This document shows, one piece after another, positions 1 to 6,625 of a stretch of 13,174 nucleotides of DNA. Numbering within the stretch: the stretch's first letter is position 1; the number at the start of each line of letters is the position of its first letter. Under the pieces are notes generated by a model. That model did no database searches. It had not been told where the DNA came from and saw nothing but the letters and a program-made list of their open reading frames with translations. Made by a program: the position numbers and the translations under genes. The DNA is from RGIG3701 sp017403345 (GTDB taxonomy: Bacteria > Planctomycetota > Planctomycetia > Pirellulales > Thermoguttaceae), in the NCBI GenBank assembly GCA_017403345.1, contig JAFQOH010000147.1, positions 1 through 13,174 on the forward strand. Direction: 5' to 3'.

Positions 1-36
1 AAACGCGAGAAAAAGATGGATCGCCGGTATGAATGA
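1..36 (+). CDS. 3' end of an upstream gene (partial)
   Basis: The first frame of the window is open from base 1 and ends at a TGA at 34-36, encoding a short lysine/arginine-rich tail (K R E K K M D R R Y E). It overlaps the ATG at 29 of the next gene by 8 bases, as expected for translational coupling in an operon. Too little is visible to assign a function, and an open frame this short could be chance. Confidence 0.35.
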   Translation, partial: KREKKMDRRYE

Positions 37-463
37 AGCCGTGAAAAGACTCACACCGATCAGGATCCTCGCGTATGGTTCGCCGATCGAATTTGACGCG
101 AAAAACGCGGAGGTCGTGTGGTTTCTCCCCGAACACATCCAGAGAATGAGGGATGGAAAAGGGAAGAAGAAAAAGGTCGGACCAAGGACAAAGTGGCTCA
201 TGGAGAATGAGGAGGCCGTCATGAACATCGCGCGGAGGTTCGGGATACCGCGGCAGGATCAGGAGGATTTCAGGCAGGAAACACTGCTCAGGAGCCTCAC
301 CTGCAAGGATGACTACCAGCCCGAAAAGGCGAAGATCCAAACCTGGGCGGGGAACTTCACGGCATTCATCGCGAGAAATTGGCTCAAAAAAAGAAACGCG
401 GAAAATAAAACAAAGTCTGTCGATTTCCGTGACTCAGACGCACATAGTTCTTTTGGCGAGTAA
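29..463 (+). CDS. sigma-70 region 2-like protein
   Basis: This 144-residue protein resembles region 2 of ECF-type sigma-70 factors. Residues about 60-122 have the usual pattern: a helix ending in A-R-R-F, then Q-E-D-F-R-Q-E (compare the D-[LA]-x-Q-E motif of region 2), Y-Q-P-E-K-A-K and a W-A-G-N-F helix ending in W-L-K-K-R-N. In the family this part binds the core polymerase clamp and the -10 element. Region 4, which reads the -35 element, is missing, and the protein stops about 20 residues after region 2. The first 50 residues are basic and not recognised. It is convergent with the terminase gene and overlaps a possible upstream gene. It could be a late-gene regulator of the phage, a truncated sigma factor, or a protein that only shares the fold. 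The domain call is moderately sure and the role is inferred. Confidence 0.6.
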   Translation: MNEAVKRLTPIRILAYGSPIEFDAKNAEVVWFLPEHIQRMRDGKGKKKKVGPRTKWLMENEEAVMNIARRFGIPRQDQEDFRQETLLRSLTCKDDYQPEKAKIQTWAGNFTAFIARNWLKKRNAENKTKSVDFRDSDAHSSFGE

Positions 464-602
464 ACCGGAAGGACCCGATGGGGCCGTAACGTGCGTCGGC
501 AAATGGCACTCCCGCGTGAGTTCGTGACACTCGACGGAGCGAACATCGTAAGCGGATTCGTGTCTGTGCGCGGGAGCGCAGATCCGGAGCCGGTCGTACC
601 GG
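464..602. other. convergent intergenic gap with two small hairpins
   Basis: This gap separates the stop codons of the sigma-like gene and the terminase gene. It holds two short perfect hairpins: TGCGC/GCGCA with a GGGA loop at 567-580, and CCGGT/ACCGG with a CGT loop at 590-602, which touches the terminase stop codon. Neither is followed by a clear T run on either strand, so a strong intrinsic terminator cannot be claimed. They could still weakly end transcription from both sides. Small open frames cross the gap on both strands but none resembles a known protein. Confidence 0.35.
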
Positions 603-2636
603 TCAAAGGATCCATCCGGAGTTTTTCTTTTTGGGTTTTGGTGTTTTTTCCTGGAAGTCGGGGGGCTGGATCTTCATGGCGGAGGCGGCGACGGCGGCCA
701 TGACGAGGCAGTCCCACCAGTGGTTTGGTTCACCGGGTTTGAGGACCCATTTATCGATGGTTCCGTACTGTCCGGCGAGTTTCGAGGAGGATTCGCCCAG
801 GAGGTGTTTCCAGAGTTTCTGGTGGGTGTGATCCGCGCCGCCGTAGAAGGAGAGGGAGCCTTTTCCCTCGATCCCGGTTTTGACCCGGAGTCGGACGAAG
901 GACTTCCACCAGTTGGTATTGTAGGTGTAGGCGCGGACGATCTCCCCGCGTTTCATGAGCGGTTTTCTCCATTCCGGGCCGCGTTCTTCACCGGGAGTTT
1001 TTTTTGCTCCGAAGAATCTTGAGTCGGGTCCTTTTCCCCATCCGAACGTAGGTTCGAGCCATCCTCGGAACTGCCGGCAGACTTTTTTGACGTCATTGGT
1101 GACGGCGCCCCAGTTCGCGTCCACGATGACTTTGGCGGCGCAGAGTTCCTCGCGGGAACCGTCTCTGAAATAGACGCGGTCTTTCAGTTCCTGCGCGAGG
1201 TTCCTGAGGCAGACACTGACCTGCTCTTCGAGGCTTTTTCCGGGGCAGACGTTTTCCATTTTGAGCCGTCCTTTTGGGTATCGTCCGTAGTCGAGGACGT
1301 GCCCTGAAAAGCCTTCGCACCATGCGGCAGCCATCCAGAAGAGGCAGTCTTTCTGAATATCGATCCCGCAGGTGATGCAGACGGTCTCTTCGGGGGCGGT
1401 CCCTTTTTTGAGTTCTTTCCGGATCTTTCTCTCAAGGTCATCCTCGGTGAGGTTTTCCGCGTCGTTTTCTTCATCGACGGGGAGATTCATGTACTCGGAC
1501 CAGAACGCTTCCCGGTCGAAATAGTAGAGGTTCATGGCGTGCTGGATGGCGGAGACTTCATTTTCCGCGAAGTTGGAATCCCAGGCGGCTTCCGCTCCTT
1601 CATCCAGTTCGGCACGATGTTCGAGATAGTAGAGATTATTCAGTTCGATCCTTTTTTTAACGTCGGAGATCTCGATCCGGTTTCGGTCCATCTCATCGGC
1701 GTATTCGTCCCATGCTTTCATATTTTTGGGCATGGAGCGAAGGATCCCGAAACGTTTTCCTGCCCATCGTTCGAGGATCTTTTCGGCAAGGTCTCCTTTC
1801 CGGATAACGGTGACGGTGGCGGCCATGGCCAGGGCGACGCCGGGGCCAGCGAGACCTTTCATGGAGGAGGCGATATTATTCCATCGGGCTTCGGTCTGGG
1901 TGAGGCTTCGGGCGGAGCGGTTCGTCTGCGGGTCGTCGATCAGGACGACGGTGGGGCGCTGTTTCCCGACGCGCAATCCGCGGAAGGAGGAATCCGCGCC
2001 GACTCCCTGAACGATGGCCTGGGAGGAATCGGCGCCTTCGATCCTCGGCAGGCGGATGATGTCCGTTCCGTAGAGAATTTCCGTCGGTTCACCGTCAAGG
2101 ACCTGGGCGCGCGCTCTTTGGACGGTCCGTTCCAGAGCGAGGATGGGAAAGCAGGCTTCGGGAAAATCGGCAGCCAAAAGCGGGTCATGCTCAAGAAGGA
2201 CTTTGATATTCCGGATGATGTTTCGGGCCATGGTGAGGCTTGCGGCCGCAACGACGCCGAACTTTTGCCAGCCGTAGAGCATGGCCCAGGTGATCCCCCA
2301 TTCGCAGATGGTGGTCTTGCATCCTCCGCGAAAGATGCACAGGGGCATTTCCCCTCCGAACTTGAGAATTTGTTCGAGGGTTTCGATCATGTAGACTTGC
2401 TCATCGCAGAAAGGATTGGTGAAGATGAAGCATTCTTCCGCTTCGGGCGATCCTCCGTAGGTGAGCATGAACTGGAGGAGGGACTCCCGGCAGCGTTCCT
2501 TCCTTTTGGGATCTTCAACTTCCGGCAGCGGACCGATCTCCTTGACGGATTCGTTTTGTTCCCGGCTTCGTCTTGCGGAGAGTTCCCGGTTTCGCCGGGC
2601 GGCCTGTTCGGTCGAGTAAAGTCGTTTGCGTCCCAT
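603..2636 (-). CDS. phage terminase large subunit, GpA type
   Basis: This 677-residue protein is the DNA-packaging motor and nuclease, which cuts concatemeric phage DNA and pumps it into the procapsid through the portal. Length and motif order fit the lambda GpA family. The N-terminal ATPase shows a Walker A-like R-G-G-C-K-T-T (about 103-109), with Cys where the canonical motif has Gly before the Lys. Walker B V-V-L-I-D-D follows at 230-235 and a coupling-motif-like T-V-T-V-I at 274-278. The C-terminal nuclease half has candidate metal-binding acids D426 (G-I-D-I-Q), D506 (V-D-A-N-W-G) and D642 (N-H-W-W-D). The first 30 residues are basic and may bind DNA or the small subunit. No small terminase is seen here. 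The ATG at 2636 is preceded by a purine-rich AAGAAAAAG. The gene is last in transcription order, after the portal and a heptamer repeat array. Confidence 0.93.
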   Translation of the reverse strand: MGRKRLYSTEQAARRNRELSARRSREQNESVKEIGPLPEVEDPKRKERCRESLLQFMLTYGGSPEAEECFIFTNPFCDEQVYMIETLEQILKFGGEMPLCIFRGGCKTTICEWGITWAMLYGWQKFGVVAAASLTMARNIIRNIKVLLEHDPLLAADFPEACFPILALERTVQRARAQVLDGEPTEILYGTDIIRLPRIEGADSSQAIVQGVGADSSFRGLRVGKQRPTVVLIDDPQTNRSARSLTQTEARWNNIASSMKGLAGPGVALAMAATVTVIRKGDLAEKILERWAGKRFGILRSMPKNMKAWDEYADEMDRNRIEISDVKKRIELNNLYYLEHRAELDEGAEAAWDSNFAENEVSAIQHAMNLYYFDREAFWSEYMNLPVDEENDAENLTEDDLERKIRKELKKGTAPEETVCITCGIDIQKDCLFWMAAAWCEGFSGHVLDYGRYPKGRLKMENVCPGKSLEEQVSVCLRNLAQELKDRVYFRDGSREELCAAKVIVDANWGAVTNDVKKVCRQFRGWLEPTFGWGKGPDSRFFGAKKTPGEERGPEWRKPLMKRGEIVRAYTYNTNWWKSFVRLRVKTGIEGKGSLSFYGGADHTHQKLWKHLLGESSSKLAGQYGTIDKWVLKPGEPNHWWDCLVMAAVAASAMKIQPPDFQEKTPKPKKKNSGWIL

Positions 2637-2650
2637 CTTTTTCTTTTCTT

Positions 2651-2738
2651 GAGCTTTTAGCTTTTCTTAAGCTGCTAGCTACTAGCTTCTAGCTAACAGC
2701 TAACAGCTAATGGCTAACAGCTAATGGCTAACAGCTAA
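2651..2738. repeat. heptamer repeat array A (portal/terminase junction)
   Basis: About 88 bp made of units near 7 bp long built on GCTA/TAGC with variable middle bases (CTTCTAG, CTAACAG, CTAATGG). Read on the - strand, it starts inside the portal gene, whose last codons and TAG stop it supplies, and ends in GCTCAAGAAAAG just before the terminase ATG. The same end motif occurs at arrays B and E. The units carry stop codons in several frames. Confidence 0.9.
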
Positions 2739-4109
2739 ATCCCTCATATGCGCCTCATAATCGATCCCGTACCTTTTGCAATACTCCCGATGCGTGAGAA
2801 GCCCGGCCTGAAGGAGCTGCACATCGCTTGAGGCGTTCTGGCTCCGGTCGATGGAGTGGAGCATATTTGGGAAAAACCACTCGGCCGGTAAACTTTCTGG
2901 AGTTGGAAACTGATCCAAAAGCGCGGACACTTCCGGCGCGTGATCTTCCAGCGAACAGAGCGCGGCGAACAGGATCCGGTTCAAAATGGCTTCGATCTTC
3001 TTCTGGGCCGTGCCTCCGAATCGGGCGAACAGCTGGTAATCGAGCTGGGCGGAGGAGAAATTGTAGTTCGCGCTTGAGCCGGTGGAAAGGTTTTCTGGAA
3101 GTCCGCCTGCCAGCCCGGCGATCTTCTGGAACGTGTGCACATGCTCGCCGAATTGGGAATTCGGATGTTCATTCCGAACCTGATTCATGGACATTCCGGT
3201 CGCGAGGAACGTCATTCCGCCGCCTTCGGGGACGGGGATGGTCTTGAAGGCTTCGACCTTGGTCTGACCTTCATCCGCGTCATAGTTTCTGGGCACGCAC
3301 TGGATGAAATCGGCGGCGTCCATGCCGGTCTGAATGACGAGATTCATTTTCGCGGCAAGTTCCCAGGCGTTGAGGCTTGCGTCGGTGATCCTTTGGAGGC
3401 TTGCGAGCATTCCCAGGGCGCTCTGGAGAAGAGGAAGTCCCCTTCGCTGATTCACGACGTCTTCAAAAAACAGGTGGCAGACCGTATCAGCCGGGAGGAT
3501 GTCGTACTCCAGAGCGTGTCCATGGTTCGGATCGATGGATTCTTTCAGGGCATGATACCAGACCGGATTTCCGAACTGATCGTACCCGATCCCTTCCAGC
3601 TGGTTTTCAAGCCATGCCCCTCCGTAGGGTTCCTGAATGCGCCGGGCCTCGATCAGTTCCACATTGAGCGATCCTGGGACCCTGGGATCCTCATGCAGAT
3701 GAAAAAAGGCCTCGCCGTCGTAGAAAAGCGATTCCAGCGCGATGTGGATCTTCCAGTCAAGCTCAACGCTTTTCCGCCATTGTTTCCAGAGGGATTCGCA
3801 TTTCGCGGAGATGGGATCCTCTGCGAGGATTTGAAGTTCCGGCCCTGTTCCATAAACGCCGAGAGCGAAATTTCGCGCGAGGTTTCGGGCCAGCGCGTTG
3901 TCGAGGTATTCCTTTTTGCACCATGACCGGAGTCTGGCTCTTTCCGCCTCGGTGACGAGGAGACTGTTCGGAATATCCACATTTCCGCCGGCGAAATGAT
4001 CGTGAGCGCGTTCACTTCCCCGCACGGAGCGCAGCACGCCGGCCGTTAAACTTTCCGGGGTCGGAAAGTTCCGGGGAGTTTTCTTCCTGAACCAGTTGAA
4101 AAGTTTCAT
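2721..4109 (-). CDS. phage portal protein, lambda GpB type
   Basis: This 462-residue protein forms the dodecameric ring at the capsid vertex through which DNA enters and to which the terminase and connector bind. The length fits the lambda portal family. Family-like stretches include the early L-R-S-W-C-K-K-E-Y-L-D-N-A-L-A-R-N segment, the conserved middle with S-L-F-Y-D-G-E-A-F and V-E-L-I-E-A-R-R-I, the F-E-D-V-V-N-Q-R-R-G-L-P-L-L segment and a C-terminal G-L-L-T-H-R-E-Y helix. The ATG at 4109 is preferred over a TTG 54 bases upstream because a purine-rich AGAGAAAGAGAG precedes it and the protein then starts M-K-L-F-N-W-F, usual for portals. The last five residues (L-A-V-S-H) and the stop codon are encoded by repeat array A, so the original C-terminus was probably altered. 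The phrase F-P-T-P-E-S-L occurs at residues 15-21 and 401-407, both at copies of a DNA palindrome. Confidence 0.92.
   Translation of the reverse strand: MKLFNWFRKKTPRNFPTPESLTAGVLRSVRGSERAHDHFAGGNVDIPNSLLVTEAERARLRSWCKKEYLDNALARNLARNFALGVYGTGPELQILAEDPISAKCESLWKQWRKSVELDWKIHIALESLFYDGEAFFHLHEDPRVPGSLNVELIEARRIQEPYGGAWLENQLEGIGYDQFGNPVWYHALKESIDPNHGHALEYDILPADTVCHLFFEDVVNQRRGLPLLQSALGMLASLQRITDASLNAWELAAKMNLVIQTGMDAADFIQCVPRNYDADEGQTKVEAFKTIPVPEGGGMTFLATGMSMNQVRNEHPNSQFGEHVHTFQKIAGLAGGLPENLSTGSSANYNFSSAQLDYQLFARFGGTAQKKIEAILNRILFAALCSLEDHAPEVSALLDQFPTPESLPAEWFFPNMLHSIDRSQNASSDVQLLQAGLLTHREYCKRYGIDYEAHMRDLAVSH
2891..2912. repeat. AACTTTCC-N6-GGAAAGTT palindrome, copy 1 (degenerate)
   Basis: This copy lies in the 3' part of the portal gene and encodes Q-F-P-T-P-E-S-L on the - strand. 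It matches the palindrome consensus at about 18 of 22 positions. Better copies are at 4049-4070 and 5028-5049. Confidence 0.55.
4049..4070. repeat. AACTTTCC-N6-GGAAAGTT palindrome, copy 2
   Basis: A perfect 8+8 bp inverted repeat with spacer GGGGTC at the start of the portal gene, where it encodes N-F-P-T-P-E-S-L. It differs from copy 3 only in the spacer. Confidence 0.75.
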
Positions 4110-4130
4110 ATTTCTCTCTTTCTCTACCAC

Positions 4131-4236
4131 TTGGGAGGCGGCGCGTCCCGCGTCGCTTCCCAATTTGTGCGAGATCGTGCATTATTCCACGGTTTTTATG
4201 TGACGCGGGACGCGTCACCTCCCAATCACTTCCCAA
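4131..4236. repeat. inverted pair of REP-like palindromes
   Basis: This fills most of the 131-bp gap between portal and protease. One 26-mer runs on the - strand from 4156 to 4131, and its relative runs on the + strand from 4200 to 4225. They match at 23 of 26 positions and share the core GACGCGGGACGCG followed by CCTCCCAA. The second has a perfect hairpin, GTGACGCGGGACGCGTCAC (8-bp stem, GGA loop). The first is extended by TTGGGA/TCCCAA into a 33-bp near-palindrome. One C-G pair in copy 1 is a T-A pair in copy 2, so pairing is kept. This resembles REP/BIME elements, which in the known cases are moved by RAYT transposases and affect mRNA stability or termination. No such transposase gene is in this window. 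Confidence 0.75.
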
Positions 4237-4240
4237 GGTC

Positions 4241-5956
4241 TCAGTGGTTTTGATTCCAGACCAGCTTTCCCACTCCCCACAAAATGACCGCTCCGGCGAA
4301 TATCCATCCAAAAAGCCGGAAGTCCGAGGCGATCTTTTTCGCGGAGTCGGAGACGGCGGAGAGTTTGGAAAGTTCGGAAAGTTCAGCACCTGCGGCGGTG
4401 AGCGTTTCCTGCGCGGTCTGAATGCCGGTCCGAAGTTCCGACGTCGTCGTTTTCCAATCCTCCGAAAGGGGTGAAAGCTGGGCGGAAAGCGATTCGGAAA
4501 CGGTTCGCGCTCCTGCGGAAATGCCCTCTTTCAGACCGTCTTTCAGCCCCTCCTTGACTCCGGTTTCCAAACCGTCTGAAATGGTCGTCCGATCCAGAAA
4601 CGCCGACGGCTGGGCACTTTCTTCCGCCTGCTTCCTCAAAAACTCCGTCAGCGCGGCCAGAGTCCGTTCCAGCTTCAAAAGCCGCTCCTCCAATGGTTTC
4701 AGATCCGCGGACTGCGGCACGTTTTCAGACTTCGGAACATCCGGAGGTTTCGCATTGCCGGAAGGCTGGGATCCCGCAGACGGTTTCGCATCCTGCTCCG
4801 GTTTCGCATCCTGCTCCGGTTTCGCATCCGCAGACGGTTTCGCATCCGCAGACGGTTTTGCATCCGGCGACGGGATGATCTCGACCGAGATGGGCTGGTC
4901 CGGCAGGAAGTTTTCCAAAATTTTCGGAGAACTCGGCGAAATCGGCAGACCCGGCGAAGTTGGACAATTCCCGCCCGGACACTGACTCGGCTCGAATTGA
5001 AACGGGTACTGGTACTGACAGAGCGTGAACTTTCCAGAGTCGGAAAGTTGGCCGACCTGCTGACTGGAAAGCTCGGCAGGTTCCGCAGGTTCGGGAGGTT
5101 GGGGACCTTCCGGAGTCAGCGGTCCGCGGAAGATGGGAAACCGCTGGCGGATCCGATCCTGAAACCGAAGCCGAAACCGTGGAGGCCGAACAGTTTCCGG
5201 AGTTTCCTTTTCCAGTCGAAACGGACGCTGAAGAGTTTCTTCAGGTTCCGGCGCGGGCGGGTTTTCAAGGACAGAATGCTCTGTCAGGTTGACTCTCCCG
5301 GCTGTTTTGGGTATTTTCCAGAGTGATTCCCGCTTTTTTCCTTCCATCCCCGCCTTGACGAAATCGGCGACGACCGCCGCGGGGACAGCCAGCCCATAGT
5401 GCGGGGATTCGGTGAGGTATCCATAAACGATCCCCACGACACGGTTTCCGTCGGGTGAAAGCATGGGCGAGCCGGATCTTCCCTGCTTCGGCGGCGGGGT
5501 GAAGTAGAGTCCCATGGTCGGATCGGAACCTTTGAACGTGCAGAAGTAGCAGGTCGGCATCTGCCCTTCGGGATGTCCCATCGTCGCGAGAATGTCTCCC
5601 GATTTCATGGTGAACGACGGATCGACCGGAATGATCGACGGATTGTACCCTTCACAGTCGATCTTGATGACGGCCAGATCGACCGACTCATCCCGCATGA
5701 CGGTCTTTCCTTTCCGAAGCGTCACGGTCCCTGCGTCGAACAGCTCGACCGCCACATCGGCACAGGTCGCGACGTGCGCATTGGTCAGGGCATAGTAAAA
5801 CTTTCCATCCGATCCGACGATGACTCCCGATCCGATGCCGGTCCCTTTCGCGCCGTTTCGGACCGTCACGCGGATGATCGCTTTCGACGCGGTGTAAAGG
5901 TCCCCAAAGGCGGAAATGGGGAAAAGAAAAAGGAAAAGGAAAATAAACAGTCTCAT
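4241..5956 (-). CDS. secreted, membrane-anchored trypsin-like serine protease
   Basis: This 571-residue protein begins with a clear signal peptide (about 1-18, hydrophobic F-L-F-L core ending S-A-F-G). A chymotrypsin/HtrA-like domain follows at about 20-205 with a complete candidate triad: H61 in T-N-A-H-V, D93 in V-D-L-A-V-I and S161 in G-R-S-G-S-P. No PDZ domain is seen. Residues about 230-410 are proline- and acid-rich with tandem D-A-K-P-S-A/E-Q repeats, 420-445 look like a coiled coil, and about 548-565 form a C-terminal membrane segment. If exported, the catalytic domain would lie in the periplasm or outside the membrane, so it is unlikely to be the capsid maturation protease, which is fused to the capsid gene. 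It may be a prophage-carried moron acting on the envelope or infection immunity, but the role is unknown. AAAGGAAA precedes the ATG, right after array B. Confidence 0.88.
   Translation of the reverse strand: MRLFIFLFLFLFPISAFGDLYTASKAIIRVTVRNGAKGTGIGSGVIVGSDGKFYYALTNAHVATCADVAVELFDAGTVTLRKGKTVMRDESVDLAVIKIDCEGYNPSIIPVDPSFTMKSGDILATMGHPEGQMPTCYFCTFKGSDPTMGLYFTPPPKQGRSGSPMLSPDGNRVVGIVYGYLTESPHYGLAVPAAVVADFVKAGMEGKKRESLWKIPKTAGRVNLTEHSVLENPPAPEPEETLQRPFRLEKETPETVRPPRFRLRFQDRIRQRFPIFRGPLTPEGPQPPEPAEPAELSSQQVGQLSDSGKFTLCQYQYPFQFEPSQCPGGNCPTSPGLPISPSSPKILENFLPDQPISVEIIPSPDAKPSADAKPSADAKPEQDAKPEQDAKPSAGSQPSGNAKPPDVPKSENVPQSADLKPLEERLLKLERTLAALTEFLRKQAEESAQPSAFLDRTTISDGLETGVKEGLKDGLKEGISAGARTVSESLSAQLSPLSEDWKTTTSELRTGIQTAQETLTAAGAELSELSKLSAVSDSAKKIASDFRLFGWIFAGAVILWGVGKLVWNQNH
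4775..4864 (-). repeat. 18-bp tandem repeat in the protease linker
   Basis: Five consecutive 18-bp units encode D-A-K-P-S-A or D-A-K-P-E-Q at about residues 365-394 of the protease. Two sequence variants are each present as adjacent near-identical pairs, indicating recent slippage or unequal exchange. The protein segment is a flexible, charged, proline-rich spacer between the catalytic domain and the membrane anchor. Confidence 0.85.
5028..5049. repeat. AACTTTCC-N6-GGAAAGTT palindrome, copy 3
   Basis: A perfect 8+8 bp inverted repeat with spacer AGAGTC inside the protease gene. Here it encodes L-S-D-S-G-K-F-T, a different reading frame from the portal copies, so the likeness is at DNA level. 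Confidence 0.75.
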
Positions 5957-5970
5957 AGGTTTCCTTTCTT

Positions 5971-6033
5971 GAGCTTCCAGCTTCTAGCTGCTAGCTTCTA
6001 GCTTCTAGCTAACAGCTAATGGCTAACAGCTAA
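5971..6033. repeat. heptamer repeat array B (before the protease gene)
   Basis: About 63 bp of the same TAGC/GCTA heptamers as array A. On the - strand it runs from GTTAGCTGTTAGCCATTAGC through CTAGAAG units to GAAGCTCAAGAAAGGAAA, which contains the protease ribosome binding site. Together with array C it brackets the toxin-antitoxin pair. Confidence 0.88.
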
Positions 6034-6062
6034 CATCTTTGAAAATATTCTCCCCTCACAGC

Positions 6063-6091
6063 TTGACACATTGTACAGAATGTGGTACAAT
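6063..6091 (+). promoter_or_regulatory. yefM-yoeB promoter and operator
   Basis: TTGACA at 6063-6068 and TACAAT at 6086-6091 are separated by 17 bp, with an extended -10 TG at 6083-6084. This is close to the sigma-70 consensus. Overlapping it is the inverted repeat TTGTAC (6071-6076) / GTACAA (6085-6090), containing the TGTACA core that E. coli YefM-YoeB binds. Autorepression by the antitoxin-toxin complex, as in E. coli, is the natural reading. AAGGAGGTGA at 6101-6110 is a very strong ribosome binding site for yefM. Confidence 0.9.
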
Positions 6092-6113
6092 GAAAACAAA
6101 AAGGAGGTGAAAA

Positions 6114-6374
6114 ATGCTGGAAGTTTTGAATTATTCCGAGGCGCGCCGGTCCTTGAAATCGGTTTTGGAAAGCGCGGCGGACCGTGAAAATACGGTCGTG
6201 ATCACTCGCGAAAACCGGAGCAGTGCGGTTTTGATCAGCCTGAACCGTCTGAACGAGCTGGAACGCGCCGAAAAAAACGAAGCGTACCTGAAAATGCTCC
6301 GAAGATCGGAACAGGAAGCTCAAGCCGGAAAAACGGTTTCCGTTGACCTTGACGACCTGGAGGCCATGGAATGA
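6114..6374 (+). CDS. yefM: antitoxin of the YefM/Phd family
   Basis: This 86-residue antitoxin has the Phd/YefM layout. Its N-terminal DNA-binding half begins M-L-E-V-L-N-Y-S-E-A-R-R-S-L and contains V-V-I-T-R-E-N-R-S-S-A-V-L-I-S-L-N-R-L-N-E-L, the family signature. The acidic C-terminal tail should wrap and block the toxin. It would neutralise YoeB directly and repress its own promoter. The gene overlaps the toxin gene by 4 bases (ATGA), giving coupled translation with antitoxin first. It lies on the strand opposite to the surrounding head genes and has its own promoter, as expected for an independently expressed module. Confidence 0.95.
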   Translation: MLEVLNYSEARRSLKSVLESAADRENTVVITRENRSSAVLISLNRLNELERAEKNEAYLKMLRRSEQEAQAGKTVSVDLDDLEAME

Positions 6375-6625
6375 ATATCGAGTTCACCGAAACGGCCTAT
6401 TCCCAACTCATGGATTGGGTTTTGACCGACAAAAAAATGGTGAAAAAGATCAACGAACTGATCCGGGATATTCAGCGTTCCGGCATTTCGGATGGTTTGG
6501 GAAAGCCGGAAGCTCTGAAATATCTGAACGCCTGGAGTCGGCGCATCACGCAGGAACACCGTCTGGTCTACCGTGTGGAAGAGGACCGGCTTCTCATCCT
6601 CGCTTGCCGCGGACACTACGAATAG
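6371..6625 (+). CDS. yoeB: YoeB-type mRNA interferase toxin
   Basis: This 84-residue toxin closely follows E. coli YoeB along its length, with shared stretches such as M-V-K-K-I-N-E-L-I, W-S-R-R-I-T, E-H-R-L-V-Y and the terminal C-R-x-H-Y-E. By comparison with E. coli YoeB, the residues needed for ribosome-dependent mRNA cleavage are present: E47 (G-K-P-E), R64 (H-R-L), H82 and Y83. The toxin should therefore be active. It inhibits translation by cutting mRNA in the ribosomal A site when the antitoxin is degraded. In a prophage such a pair can favour stable maintenance or block other phages; which applies here is not visible. Confidence 0.96.
   Translation: MNIEFTETAYSQLMDWVLTDKKMVKKINELIRDIQRSGISDGLGKPEALKYLNAWSRRITQEHRLVYRVEEDRLLILACRGHYE

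Noticed and set aside
491..703. + strand frame in phase with and downstream of the sigma-like gene
   Set aside because: Considered as a lost region 4 after a nonsense change, but its translation does not resemble region 4 and it runs into the terminase gene.
313..717. - strand frame following the terminase, with an ATG overlapping its last codons
   Set aside because: Position would suit a coupled gene, but it runs antisense through the sigma-like gene, has no ribosome binding site and resembles nothing known.
1539..2660. Long + strand open frame (373 codons) opposite the terminase gene
   Set aside because: It is the shadow of a confidently identified terminase, is Gly/Asp/Phe-rich with no recognisable domain and has no ribosome binding site.
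3135..3926. + strand open frame of 263 codons opposite the portal gene
   Set aside because: Antisense shadow of the portal; no family features.
4109..4163. Longer portal start at a TTG (4163)
   Set aside because: The extension is encoded by the REP-like element and lacks a ribosome binding site; the ATG at 4109 gives a typical portal start.
4422..4985. + strand open frame with tandem repeat opposite the protease gene
   Set aside because: The repeat is the antisense reading of the D-A-K-P repeats; the protease frame has signal peptide, triad and anchor.
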